Shown: positions 38,292 to 45,664, counted from the first letter of the stretch. The stretch is 45,664 bases of DNA from Chloroflexota bacterium (GCA_018004935.1 JAGNBF010000026.1:28249-73912), one strand, 5' to 3'. The notes: generated from the sequence alone by a model not told the origin. Numbers and translations are program-made.

Positions 38292-39178
38292 CGCTCCCCA
38301 TTACCGGGCCTGGCCTGCTTTTTTAATTCCTGCAAATAGGCTTCGATCTCTTCTGGAGATAGCCCTTTTAACCGTTCCTTCGGTGGTAGTCCTTTCAGCC
38401 GTTCCTCTGGCTGTAGCCCTTTCAGCCGTTCCTCTGGCTGAAGACCAGCCAACCGTTCCTCTGGTGAAAGCGTTTGTAATATCAGTTGGATCCATTTTTC
38501 CCCGAGTGACATCACTTTTTCTGGGGTCAGTTCCGCACTCATTTGCACATCTCCTGTGAACCAGTATTGGCGTAACCCGACGAGAAACGTCATAACGGTT
38601 ATACCAACCAGTCCATAACCTGATAGTTCCAGGGTTTGAAAAGCCTGCTCCTTGATTTTCTTCTGGCTGGCAAAACATTGGGCGAAGGCGTTGTGAGCCT
38701 CGTGGCTGAGATCGTTGAGAGAGATCAGCCCTACCCGGCGTACCAGAGGCAAGGTACTGCGATAAACGCCAGATGCTTCAGCCAACTGGTAGCCCAAACG
38801 AGTCAGCAGAGAGCTTCGCGGCCGCATCGCACTGATTAACACCGTTGCTAACTCAGTTTGGCTTAACCCTTGATTTTGCCGGTACAACACATCGTACCCG
38901 GCCACTTTCTGCACCACATCTTCATTGACCGATTCCGTTACCTTGACCTCAACTAACGTTTCACGGGCATTGTTTTGCCAGATGCCATCGGGCAGTAACG
39001 CTTTTTGCGCGTCTGTCCACTGCCGCCCCTCGCGCCGAATGAGCAAAAGATCAGCCAGCGGTGACTTGCTCAGGAGTGGCACTTCGGTTTGTACGGTGAT
39101 GTTGACGGGGGTAAGGAGTTCGCTAAACAATGTCCCTACCAGCCGATGCCACAAAATGCGGGGCGGTTGCTGATTCAT
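38282..39178 (-). CDS. PD-(D/E)XK-nuclease-like protein with C-terminal 9-residue repeat
   Basis: The 298-aa protein has an N-terminal half resembling the Rpn/transposase-associated PD-(D/E)XK group: PLADLLLIRREG (about 40-51, possible metal Asp) and RETLVEVKVTESV (about 72-84, E-x-K). A Leu-rich middle (SGYGLVGITVMTFLVGL) is amphipathic. The C-terminus is five tandem units of the form x-P-E-E-R-L-K-G-L (about 238-283), ending in SPEEIEAYLQELKKQ. A TAAAAT box preceded by TG lies 6 nt before the ATG, suggesting leaderless transcription. Nuclease activity is an inference from the E-x-K motif. Confidence 0.7.
   Translation of the reverse strand: MNQQPPRILWHRLVGTLFSELLTPVNITVQTEVPLLSKSPLADLLLIRREGRQWTDAQKALLPDGIWQNNARETLVEVKVTESVNEDVVQKVAGYDVLYRQNQGLSQTELATVLISAMRPRSSLLTRLGYQLAEASGVYRSTLPLVRRVGLISLNDLSHEAHNAFAQCFASQKKIKEQAFQTLELSGYGLVGITVMTFLVGLRQYWFTGDVQMSAELTPEKVMSLGEKWIQLILQTLSPEERLAGLQPEERLKGLQPEERLKGLPPKERLKGLSPEEIEAYLQELKKQARPGNGERQS
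38345..38470 (-). repeat. 27-bp coding tandem repeat (PEERLKGL units)
   Basis: Near-identical 27-bp units, for example GCCCTTTCAGCCGTTCCTCT with GGCTGTA or GGCTGAA, encode successive PEERLKGL units. The number of units could vary by slippage without breaking the frame. Confidence 0.85.
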
Positions 39179-39184
39179 AACATT

Positions 39185-39190
39185 ATTTTA
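39185..39190 (-). promoter_or_regulatory. Extended -10 box just upstream of the PD-(D/E)XK-like gene
   Basis: On the minus strand TGCTAAAAT is followed by 6 nt and the ATG at 39178, a spacing that would place the transcript start at the start codon. Confidence 0.4.
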
Positions 39191-39258
39191 GCATAGATTG
39201 GGAGTTGTATGGGTGATTGAGGGTGAACACTTCACTGCAAATGTCACAAGTAGAGTAT

Positions 39259-40650
39259 TCATGGTAACGCGGTTACAGGTGAAATGATCCAATAATCAAA
39301 CGACGGGATTGGGCCTAATAATTGTCGAGTTGTGCCATCCAAAAGGCTCAGAGTGACGAAGTAACCATCCATGTTAGGGAAAATGAGGGAATGGCTATCA
39401 CTACTCCAGACGAATTGAGACTGGTATGAATAGGCGGGTACAAGATCAAGAATCGGCCACTCGTGCCATTGGCCCGACGCCAGGTGAAGCACAAAAAAGA
39501 ATTGCTTTTCATATTCGGTGTGCCGTTCCTGCATAAGGACAGCTAACCATTGACCATCGGGGGAAATCGCCAAATCTCCCAGATGTGAAGTTGTTTCCGG
39601 GAAAAGATGTAATGATGTCAAGGTGGTTATTTTGACATCAAAACGAAAAATTTGAGGTTCACGTAGGCGTCCCGTTTCATCGGGATCGGGATAATGATTA
39701 AAAAAATAGAGGGATTGACTGTCTGTGCTCCAGACTGGTTTAGATGTTTGGGCAATGGGAATCTCAACATCTGTACCAAACGGTTGGCTAAGACAGATTC
39801 GCATTGTGCCATAACGCCCGTTGCCAGAACGCCACTGTGCCAGCCACTGCCCATCTGGCGACCAGGCCATCCCAACTACTGTCCCGCCACAATTTATATC
39901 TATCGGGCGAGAAAACACGTCTCCAGTTGGATGCTGTTGCAGCGTAAGTTCATTGCCAAACAAATTGAGCCTTGCTAACCATGTACCATCAGGTGTCCAG
40001 GCAAAACCTGACATGGGTACGAGCGATTGTGTTCTGAGATTGTTAGACTCGATTAGAGGCAGTGGTTTATCAAAATATTGAAAGTCGGTGAGTTCATAAG
40101 GGGCTTCTTCGGTGTTGTATTCGGCCCACATGATTTGAAGCGTACCATCGGGGAGCCAGGCGTAGGGGTATGAATGACCTGTAGTTTGGTCATGGGCAAA
40201 GATCACCTGAGCTTCTGTACCATCACGGCGGATGATCCAGGCATCGCGGCCGCGTTGGTAAGCCAACCACTGCCCATCTGGCGACCAGAGGGGATACCCC
40301 ACGACATTGGCCTCAATTTCCCACATCCCACTTCCATCTAAATTGCCAATCCACAAATTCGGCCCCGTTTGATCAGGCACTAAAAAAGCAACCGAGGCAT
40401 CTTGTACCGGTAAGGGTGGCCCCGGCGTAAAAGTGGGGTGGCGTGTGGCAGGCACACGAGTTGAAGTTGACAGTGGAACTGGGGCAATGAATGTGGGCGT
40501 TACAACAACCTGCTTACCTTGCGCTGACTCTGCCAGGGGTGTCAGGGTGAGTGGTGAAGTTGGCGTAATAGTTTGTTCTGTGCGGCAGGCTGTGAGAAAA
40601 ATGACAAGGGTTAAAAAATAGAGAAGGATTTGTTTGTTTAGGAAAAACAT
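39259..40650 (-). CDS. Lipoprotein with TolB-like beta-propeller repeats
   Basis: The 463-aa product has a lipoprotein signal peptide (hydrophobic residues 8-20, lipobox LTAC with Cys22), then a Thr/Pro-rich linker (about 25-80) and repeats of the WD40-like/PD40 type marked by SPDGQWLA (three copies), TPDGTWLA, TDSQSLYF and SSDSHSLIF. This fits a lipid-anchored extracellular beta-propeller. The ligand is unknown. AGGAGCAACC lies upstream of the ATG. It follows a small two-gene remnant on the same strand. One octamer. Confidence 0.88.
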   Translation of the reverse strand: MFFLNKQILLYFLTLVIFLTACRTEQTITPTSPLTLTPLAESAQGKQVVVTPTFIAPVPLSTSTRVPATRHPTFTPGPPLPVQDASVAFLVPDQTGPNLWIGNLDGSGMWEIEANVVGYPLWSPDGQWLAYQRGRDAWIIRRDGTEAQVIFAHDQTTGHSYPYAWLPDGTLQIMWAEYNTEEAPYELTDFQYFDKPLPLIESNNLRTQSLVPMSGFAWTPDGTWLARLNLFGNELTLQQHPTGDVFSRPIDINCGGTVVGMAWSPDGQWLAQWRSGNGRYGTMRICLSQPFGTDVEIPIAQTSKPVWSTDSQSLYFFNHYPDPDETGRLREPQIFRFDVKITTLTSLHLFPETTSHLGDLAISPDGQWLAVLMQERHTEYEKQFFFVLHLASGQWHEWPILDLVPAYSYQSQFVWSSDSHSLIFPNMDGYFVTLSLLDGTTRQLLGPIPSFDYWIISPVTALP

Positions 40651-40666
40651 CTTTTGATGGTTGCTC

Positions 40667-40741
40667 CTATTCAGCTTGTTTCCAAAGAAGTAGCCGCAAA
40701 AATTGATAGATCTCCCAGGCCGCTTCCTCTTGAACGTTCAT
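40667..40741 (-). pseudogene. 24-codon remnant, possibly the N-terminus of an AbiEii-like nucleotidyltransferase toxin
   Basis: The ATG overlaps the stop codon of the 100-aa gene upstream (ATGA). The frame reads MNVQEEAAWEIYQFLRLLL and stops at TAG after five more codons. The A-W-E-I-x-Q-F-L opening resembles the first helix of AbiEii-like nucleotidyltransferases encoded after a small partner gene. The rest of such a gene is missing. With only 24 residues, this could be chance. Confidence 0.3.
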
Positions 40742-41031
40742 AAATACCCCTCTCGCACGGCCAATTTTTTGAAGGCTTCCCGTACCTTTAGTTTAGTTTC
40801 CAGACGCCAGGCATTGTATAACTCATTTTCACCTTGCCTGTTCCTTAACGAGTGCCAGGCTTCAACGAGATTGGAGTAAATGCGTCGTGCTTCTTCGGGG
40901 GTGAGGCGGGCCAGGCGTTCTTTGCGTTCTTGTTCCAGGTATTCGTTCGCGGCCGCGTACCCGGCCACTGTCTCCCGAATCATCTGCTTTTGCCTTTCAT
41001 TCAATTGTGCCTTGAAGTTTTCCTCGCTCAT
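40738..41031 (-). CDS. Small charged helical protein, possible antitoxin-like partner
   Basis: I start at ATG 41031 (MSEENFKAQLNERQKQ) because AAGGTGGGTTTT lies just upstream and a TATAAT box lies at 41072-41077. The 97-aa product is almost fully helical and charged, with repeats of R/K and E (LEQERKERLARLTPEEARRIY, about 36-56). I see no DNA-binding motif. It ends overlapping a 24-codon frame in ATGA fashion, the layout of an antitoxin-toxin pair, but the second gene is truncated. One octamer gives the Ala-Ala-Ala in AGYAAANEYL. Confidence 0.6.
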   Translation of the reverse strand: MSEENFKAQLNERQKQMIRETVAGYAAANEYLEQERKERLARLTPEEARRIYSNLVEAWHSLRNRQGENELYNAWRLETKLKVREAFKKLAVREGYL

Positions 41032-41131
41032 AAAACCCACCTTGTAGTTGCCACTCGTTCCGTTACTTCACATTATACTGGTGAACAAGGGTTTCTTCAC
41101 CTTGTCACGATCACCCCGTCACCTTGTCAGG

Positions 41132-41137
41132 TATAAT
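41132..41137 (+). promoter_or_regulatory. -10 box just upstream of the glycosyltransferase gene
   Basis: TATAAT is followed by 8 nt (CCCACCCC) and the ATG at 41146. There is no ribosome binding site between them and no -35 at a normal distance. The spacing matches the HDAC-like gene. Confidence 0.4.
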
Positions 41138-41145
41138 CCCACCCC

Positions 41146-42267
41146 ATGCACATCGGAATTGATTGTCGGTTGCCGTTTTACCGGATGGGGGGGATTAGCC
41201 AGTACGTTTTGCACCTCATCCCTGCCCTGGCAAAACTGGATCAAACCAACCAATATACCGTTTTCCAAAGTCGCAAGGATGCCAAGTCGCATGTCCCTGA
41301 TGCGCCTAACTTTCGGCGGCGTAATCTTTGGACACCGTGCCACCACCAGTGGGAAAAATGGGCGTTGGGGGCAGAGTTGCGGCCGCACCGCCTCGCCTTG
41401 CTCCACTCCCCCGACTTTATCCCCCCGGCCTGGGGGGCCAAAAAGTACGTCATCACCGTCCACGACCTGAATTTCCTCTACTACCCCGACTACCTGACCG
41501 CCGAGAGCCGCCGCTACTACCTGGAGCAAATCGGCTGGGCGGTGCAGAAGGCGGATCACATCTCCGCCGATAGCCACCACACGCGGCGCGACCTGCTGGA
41601 ACGGCTCAACGTACACCCGGAAAAAGTGACCACCGTCCACCTGGCGGCCAATCCGGTGTATGAACGAGCCGTTCCCCCGGCCCAGGTCGAGGCGATCCTG
41701 GCCGAGTACAACCTGCCGCGAGGGTTTTTGCTCTTTGTGGGCACACTGGAACCGCGCAAAAACATCCCCACGTTGCTCAAGGCGTATGCCCACCTGCGGC
41801 CGCGCCTCGCCGACATTCCCCTGGTTCTCGTGGGTGGCAAGGGGTGGCTGTACGAAGAGATTTTCGCCACGATAGAGGAACTGGGTCTGCGGCCGCATGT
41901 CCGCCATTTGCAGGGGGTGAGTGATGAGAAGCTGGCGGGGTTGTACGCGGCCGCGTCCCTTCTCGCTTTGCCCTCCCATTACGAAGGGTTTGGCCTGCCG
42001 CCGCTGGAAGCCATGCACCAGGGCTGTCCCGTCATCACCAGCGACCGGGGTTCCCTGCCCGAAATCGTCGGCGTGGCGGGCCTTCTGCTGGATGCCGATG
42101 AGGTGGATGCCTGGGCCGAGGCCATGAACCGGGTGGTGCATGATTCGGCCTTGCGCCAGCAGATGACGCAGGCCGGGTATGTACAGGCGCAGAAGTTTAA
42201 GTGGGAGAACGCGGCCGCGCGGACGTTGGCGATTTATAGGGGGGAGAGTGAGAGAGTGAGAGACTGA
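41146..42267 (+). CDS. GT4-family glycosyltransferase
   Basis: The 373-aa protein has the two-domain GT-B fold of glycosyltransferase family 4: N-terminal MHIGIDCRLPFYRMGGISQY with the glycine-rich acceptor loop, the interdomain FLLFVGTLEPRKNIPTLLKAY (about 198-218), and the nucleotide-sugar site PSHYEGFGLPPLEAMHQGCP (about 277-296) with the E-x7-E pattern. Such enzymes add mannose, glucose or similar sugars to polysaccharide or lipid precursors in the cytoplasm. Donor and acceptor are unknown. Five octamers. It leads a plus-strand run of four genes, but repeats in the gaps argue for separate promoters. Confidence 0.93.
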   Translation: MHIGIDCRLPFYRMGGISQYVLHLIPALAKLDQTNQYTVFQSRKDAKSHVPDAPNFRRRNLWTPCHHQWEKWALGAELRPHRLALLHSPDFIPPAWGAKKYVITVHDLNFLYYPDYLTAESRRYYLEQIGWAVQKADHISADSHHTRRDLLERLNVHPEKVTTVHLAANPVYERAVPPAQVEAILAEYNLPRGFLLFVGTLEPRKNIPTLLKAYAHLRPRLADIPLVLVGGKGWLYEEIFATIEELGLRPHVRHLQGVSDEKLAGLYAAASLLALPSHYEGFGLPPLEAMHQGCPVITSDRGSLPEIVGVAGLLLDADEVDAWAEAMNRVVHDSALRQQMTQAGYVQAQKFKWENAAARTLAIYRGESERVRD

Positions 42268-42330
42268 GAGACTACGCCTCATTCCCATCCGTGTTCCTTT
42301 TCATCCGTGTTTATTACTCCGAGGTCAAAC

Positions 42331-43290
42331 ATGAACAAAAAACGACTCAATATAATGTTTATCATCTTCGATATTGCCCTGGTGCTTCTGTACATCGGGG
42401 CGTCGTGGTACTTCTCCGGGGTGCTCATCGCCTTCCCGCAACGCTCTTTGGCGCAGGTGGCCGCCAATATGCAGGCTGATGGCTACCGCACCGATCCTGC
42501 TGAGTTCGGCCTGCCGGAACCGGAAGACGTGATCATCCCGGTAGACGAAGAAATTCAACTGGCGGGCTGGTATTTTGACAACCCAACCGATGGCAACTGT
42601 GGCCTCATCTTCCTGCATGGGCACACGGGCGCACGCCTGCATGGCCTCATCTACAGCGAACCGTTCTGGACGCGGGGTTGTGATTTGCTGATGTTTGATG
42701 CGCGGCATCATGGGGAGAGCACGGGGGAATTTGGCACGTATGGCTTCTTCGAGAAGGAAGATACGCGGGTGGCTTTGCGCTGGTTTGAGGCTAAAACCGG
42801 GCTGGCGACCGAGCAGATTGGGTTGGCGGGGGTGTCATATGGGGCGGCGACGGTGTTGCAAGCGGCCGCGCTCGAACCCAATATCGCCTTTGTTATTGCC
42901 GACTCGCCCTACCAGGATTTAGCGACGATTGTGCGGGAGCAGGCGGTCAACCAGTATGGCTCACTCATGTTCCTGCTGGAGCCGGGGGCGTTTTTCTTCG
43001 CCGGACTCCGCGCCGATTTCCGACCCACACAGGTGTCACCAGAGGACGCGGCCGCATCCATCCAATCTCCCGTCTTCCTCACCCATTCCTTGCAGGACGA
43101 ATACACCCTGCCCGATCACAGCCGCACCATCGCCGCTAACCTCGACCCCAGCCGCAGTGTCCTGGAAATAACCAATTGGGATTCCCCCCACGCCGAAGCC
43201 GTCTACCAACGTACAGACGAGTTCTACGCCATGATCAACGATTTTCTGCAAACCTATGTCCCAGAATACGGCCTGAGTGCCGGGCGGTAA
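42331..43290 (+). CDS. Membrane-anchored alpha/beta hydrolase
   Basis: I start at ATG 42331 (MNKKRLN) because CCGAGGTCAAAC precedes it. The 319-aa protein has one N-terminal membrane segment (about 9-33) and then an alpha/beta-hydrolase domain: oxyanion loop LIFLHGHTG (about 92-100), DARHHGES (about 123-130), nucleophile Ser169 in GLAGVSYGAA, catalytic Asp in SLQDEYTLP and His in SPHAEAV. It is probably anchored with the domain outside the cytoplasm. The substrate is unknown. Two octamers. CATTCCCATCCGTGTTCC-type repeats lie just upstream. Confidence 0.88.
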   Translation: MNKKRLNIMFIIFDIALVLLYIGASWYFSGVLIAFPQRSLAQVAANMQADGYRTDPAEFGLPEPEDVIIPVDEEIQLAGWYFDNPTDGNCGLIFLHGHTGARLHGLIYSEPFWTRGCDLLMFDARHHGESTGEFGTYGFFEKEDTRVALRWFEAKTGLATEQIGLAGVSYGAATVLQAAALEPNIAFVIADSPYQDLATIVREQAVNQYGSLMFLLEPGAFFFAGLRADFRPTQVSPEDAAASIQSPVFLTHSLQDEYTLPDHSRTIAANLDPSRSVLEITNWDSPHAEAVYQRTDEFYAMINDFLQTYVPEYGLSAGR

Positions 43291-43662
43291 CGGTTAAGCG
43301 ACATAAAAACCGCAGAAACTCAGAGGAACTACAAGAACGCCGTTTTCATCCTGTTCATTCCTATCCGTGTTCATCCCTATCCGTGTTTCCTTTATCAGTG
43401 GCTATTTTCGCAGGAGTTCCCCATGGGCCTACAGCGCACCAAGATGGATGAAAACAGCGAGTGGGCGAGTAGCGAGTTTGCGAGTGGGTATTCACTCAGT
43501 CCTCAACACTCAGTCCTCAGCACTATTTTCGTAGGAGTTCCCCATGGGCCTACGGCGCACCAAGATGAATGAAAATAACGCCACAATTTTCATCCTCATC
43601 CGTGTTTCTTCCTATCCGTGTTCCCATTATCCGTGGCTATTTTCGTAGGAGCATCACCCACC
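43291..43662. other. 372-bp gap with duplicated leader sequence and mini-ORFs
   Basis: It contains three copies of a leader-like block, ATCCGTGTT-type repeats and two short open frames (43423-43572, 49 aa; 43544-43648, 34 aa). Both begin MGL(Q/R)RTKM(D/N)EN after AGGAG-TTCCCC, so they look like decayed duplicates of one gene start and not like functional genes. Confidence 0.6.
43398..43651 (+). repeat. Triplicated leader block TGGCTATTTTCGTAGGAG
   Basis: Copies begin at 43398, 43523 and 43633. The first two extend over about 54 bp, through TTCCCCATGGGCCTAC and GCGCACCAAGATG, with few differences. The third stops after GTAGGAG and is followed by the CPBP protease start, for which it supplies the ribosome binding site. 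Confidence 0.85.
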
Positions 43663-44517
43663 ATGACAACCCAATCCCCCCGCAAAAACCGCTTCCGCCA
43701 AATCATGCAACTGCCCCCCGTGCGAATGGCGTTTGCCTTCGCCTGGATGATAGGCATCCTGGGCCTTACTCAGGCGGTTCTGAGCGTATTTCCCACTGCG
43801 TTTCAGGACAACCTGAGTGGGTTGATTGCCGCAGGGGTGGCGGTTTTTGCTTATACTGCTTTTGTACGGGTGGTGGAGCAACGAGCCGTGACTGAGTTCG
43901 CGGCCGCGGGCGCACTGCCTGAACTCGCCGCAGGAGTAGGTCTGGGCACACTCCTATTCACCGTCACCATCCTCATCTTGTGGGGGGTGGGGGCTTACGA
44001 GATCACCCAGTTAAACCAGTGGGATGCTCTGCTCCCGGCCTTCTCCGCCGCCGCTTTCGCCGGGTTCTTTGAAGAAATCCTGTTTCGTGCCCTGCTCTTC
44101 CGCCTGTTAGAAAGTTCACTGGGCACATGGCTCTCCCTGCTCCTCTCCGCCCTGTTGTTTGGCCTGTTACACCTGTTCAACCCCAATGCCACCCTGTTTG
44201 GCGCGGTGGCGATTGCTCTGGAAGCAGGGATATTGCTCGCGGCCGCGTACCTGCTCACCCGGCGCCTCTGGCTGGCGATTGGCATTCACTTCGCCTGGAA
44301 CTTCACCCAGGCGGGCATCTTCGGCGTGGCCGTATCTGGCAACGACATCCCCGGCTTCTTCCGCTCCGTTCCTACCGGTCCAGAATGGTTATCCGGTGGC
44401 GAATTTGGGGCTGAGGCTTCAGTTGTGGCTATTGCCGTCTGTCTATTAGCCGGTATCCTCGTCCTGCAACGAGCCTATCAACAGGGCCGCTTCCTCAAAC
44501 CCGCCTGGCGACGCTGA
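43663..44517 (+). CDS. CPBP-family intramembrane metalloprotease
   Basis: I start at ATG 43663 (MTTQSPRKNRFRQ), 11 nt after GTAGGAG. The 284-aa protein has about seven membrane helices and the CPBP (CAAX protease/bacteriocin-processing) motifs: EEILFR (137-142), FGLLHLFNP (His170) and IGIHFAWNF (His209, Asn213). These residues form the intramembrane active site. Bacterial members process peptides or give self-immunity; the substrate is unknown. Two octamers, each giving alanine runs. Its ribosome binding site lies in the third copy of a duplicated leader block. Confidence 0.9.
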   Translation: MTTQSPRKNRFRQIMQLPPVRMAFAFAWMIGILGLTQAVLSVFPTAFQDNLSGLIAAGVAVFAYTAFVRVVEQRAVTEFAAAGALPELAAGVGLGTLLFTVTILILWGVGAYEITQLNQWDALLPAFSAAAFAGFFEEILFRALLFRLLESSLGTWLSLLLSALLFGLLHLFNPNATLFGAVAIALEAGILLAAAYLLTRRLWLAIGIHFAWNFTQAGIFGVAVSGNDIPGFFRSVPTGPEWLSGGEFGAEASVVAIAVCLLAGILVLQRAYQQGRFLKPAWRR

Positions 44518-44521
44518 AACC

Positions 44522-44556
44522 AAGAGACTGGAGACGAATCAGACTCCAGTCTCTAC
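44522..44556. repeat. GAGACTGGAGAC / CTCCAGTCTC hairpin
   Basis: AGAGACTGGAG and CTCCAGTCTCT pair around ACGAATCAGA just after the CPBP gene. It is a short relative of the 16624 and 28514 elements. Confidence 0.8.
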
Positions 44557-44600
44557 TATCCCTAAACGGTTGCTAACCCTTTCTCAAAGGAACACCTTCT

Positions 44601-45664
44601 ATGCGTATTGCTATCATTGCTCTGGGAAGCCGGGGGGACGTACAGCCTTATGTGGCGTTAGGGAAAGGGCTGCACGAGGCGGGCTACGCCGTGCGGCTGA
44701 TCACGCATGAAAATTATGAGACGTTTGTGCGCTCATACAGCCTGGATTTCTGGCCGATGAAGGGGGACGTACAGGAATTACTGCAAACCCCGGAGATGCG
44801 CGAACTGACCGAACGTGGCAATTTTCTCGCCATCACGCGGCGCACGGCCCAATTGGCCCAGGAAGTGGTGTTGGAGTGGACGAAAGAAGGGTTGGCGGCC
44901 TGTGCGGGGATGGATTTGCTCGTTGCCGGTGTGGGGGGGCTGAATGTTGCTATCGCCCTGGCGGAGAAGACCGGCATACCCTTGCTTCAAGCGTATGTGT
45001 TCCCGTTCACCCCGACCCGTGCCTTTCCGGCGGTGTTGCTACCACCGGGTTTGCCTCGCCTCGGCGGCGCGTTCAACCGGTTCACGCACCATCTGACGCG
45101 CCAGTTTATGTGGCAGGGGTTTCGTGGGGCGGATAAGCTGGCGCGGCAAAAGGTGTTGGGATTGCCCGCGGCCGCGTTCTTTGGCCCTTATCGCTCCCCC
45201 GTCTTACAAAATAGCCCGATCCTCTACGGCATCAGCCCTTCGGTCATCGCCAAACCGGCGGACTGGGGCGACAACGTTCATGTCACCGGCTATTGGTTCC
45301 TCGACGCGGCCGCGGATTGGACCCCCCCCACGGCTTTACAACAATTTCTCGAAGCCGGTGCGCCGCCTGTGTACATCGGTTTTGGTAGCATGAGTAACCG
45401 CAACCCCGAAGCGACGCTCGACCTGGTGGTACATGCCCTCGAGCAAACGGGACAGCGGGGTATCATCCTCTCCGGGTGGGGCGGGATGCAAAAAGAGAGT
45501 TGGCCGGACAATGTGTTTGTGGCTGAGGCGATTCCGCACACCTGGCTGTTTGAGCGGGTGGCGGCGGTGGTGCATCATGGCGGTGCGGGCACGACGGCGG
45601 CTGGTTTACGGGCGGGTGTGCCCTCCATCATCATTCCGTTCTTTGGCGATCAGCCGTTTTGGGG
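44601..45664 (+). CDS. UGT-type glycosyltransferase (partial, runs off the right end)
   Basis: 354 codons are visible. The start MRIAIIALGSRGDVQPYVAL is the classic first strand of GT1/MGT-type sterol or macrolide glycosyltransferases, with AAAGGAACACC upstream. The C-terminal donor domain shows VYIGFGSMSNRNPEAT, WGGMQKESWPDNVFVAEAIP and the UGT signature VVHHGGAGTTAAGLRAGVPS followed by PFFGDQPFWG, where the window ends. It would move a sugar from UDP- or dTDP-sugar to a lipid or polyketide acceptor. About 60-80 residues are expected beyond the edge. Two octamers. Confidence 0.92.
   Translation, partial: MRIAIIALGSRGDVQPYVALGKGLHEAGYAVRLITHENYETFVRSYSLDFWPMKGDVQELLQTPEMRELTERGNFLAITRRTAQLAQEVVLEWTKEGLAACAGMDLLVAGVGGLNVAIALAEKTGIPLLQAYVFPFTPTRAFPAVLLPPGLPRLGGAFNRFTHHLTRQFMWQGFRGADKLARQKVLGLPAAAFFGPYRSPVLQNSPILYGISPSVIAKPADWGDNVHVTGYWFLDAAADWTPPTALQQFLEAGAPPVYIGFGSMSNRNPEATLDLVVHALEQTGQRGIILSGWGGMQKESWPDNVFVAEAIPHTWLFERVAAVVHHGGAGTTAAGLRAGVPSIIIPFFGDQPFW

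Larger units (their letters stand above)
1..45664. repeat. Highly iterated octamer palindrome GCGGCCGC, about 79 copies
   Basis: The octamer was read by eye at these start positions: 10, 136, 262, 388, 1203, 2643, 2872, 3157, 3252, 3614, 3966, 6990, 7940, 8493, 9043, 10263, 10465, 11058, 11396, 11777, 11982, 12412, 12479, 12587, 13733, 14044, 16374, 17179, 17662, 18063, 18148, 18309, 18593, 18672, 18872, 20014, 20643, 21462, 22116, 22508, 23048, 23258, 26897, 28052, 28245, 28460, 29611, 30708, 31999, 32872, 33971, 34046, 34451, 34675, 36095, 36479, 36571, 36756, 37086, 37166, 37566, 37590, 37674, 38142, 38247, 38818, 40246, 40949, 41379, 41796, 41889, 41947, 42211, 42862, 43048, 43900, 44239, 45168, 45306. 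All but three (3614, 3966, 11777) lie inside genes. They read as Ala-Ala-Ala, Arg-Gly-Arg or Arg-Pro according to frame. The core CGGCCG occurs outside the octamer only a handful of times. Confidence 0.95.

Noticed and set aside
1-45664. GCGGCCGC copies as cloning linkers or assembly artefacts
   Set aside because: They lie inside intact genes, keep reading frames, and have different flanks each time.
1-45664. tRNA, rRNA and riboswitch genes
   Set aside because: I looked for cloverleaf arms with TTCGA loops and for rRNA landmarks in the gaps and found none that held up; palindromic repeats account for the structured gaps.

Overview
The window reads as a moderately GC-rich bacterial chromosome segment, most likely from Chloroflexota of the Anaerolineae/Ardenticatenia type. 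That assignment is an inference. It rests on the tetratricopeptide protein carrying strings of P-D-W-L motifs, on beta-propeller lipoproteins, and on the very high density of small palindromic intergenic repeats. No rRNA, tRNA or CRISPR array was recognised. Both ends cut through genes: a TPR/PDWL protein on the left and a UGT-type glycosyltransferase on the right.

Layout. 1-3.6 kb: TPR/PDWL protein, a possible 59-aa membrane peptide and a histone-deacetylase-like enzyme. 4.0-11.8 kb: an energy and phosphate block with a K+-independent H+-pyrophosphatase facing acetyl-CoA synthetase across a bidirectional terminator, then a DUF5684 membrane protein, type II NADH dehydrogenase and a PPK2 kinase. 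12-16.4 kb: an iron-sulfur/FMN diaphorase module (HoxU/NuoG-N-like subunit and a NuoE-NuoF fusion) around fdhD and a DUF4160/DUF2442 pair, with no catalytic formate dehydrogenase or hydrogenase subunit in view. 17-22.3 kb: small accessory genes (APH-like kinase, methyltransferases, nucleotidyltransferase, membrane proteins). 22.4-27.9 kb: a minus-strand defence block with a PD-(D/E)XK nuclease, a GmrSD-like DUF262/DUF1524 protein, a beta-class DNA methyltransferase and a frameshifted restriction endonuclease, directly downstream of mobA. 28.8-35.7 kb: AviRa-like rRNA methyltransferase, patatin, iron-dependent alcohol dehydrogenase, SCP2 protein, PHA-type regulator and an ABC exporter. 36-41 kb: a STAND (HTH/NB-ARC/TPR) ATPase, a PD-(D/E)XK-like protein with a 9-residue repeat, a lipoprotein and a small gene next to a possible toxin remnant. 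41-45.7 kb: glycosyltransferase, alpha/beta hydrolase, CPBP protease and a partial UGT.

The strongest unexplained signal is at DNA level. The 8-bp palindrome GCGGCCGC occurs about 79 times (hand count) in 45.7 kb. I expect only two or three from base composition. It falls in nearly every ordinary gene, in all reading frames, and seldom between genes. It is almost absent from the AT-rich restriction block and from the pyrophosphatase gene. It behaves like the cyanobacterial HIP1 element (GCGATCGC) but with a different core. A second layer is a rich set of intergenic palindromes, including a 102-bp MITE-like insertion with a clear 9-bp target duplication and a four-copy nested-hairpin family.
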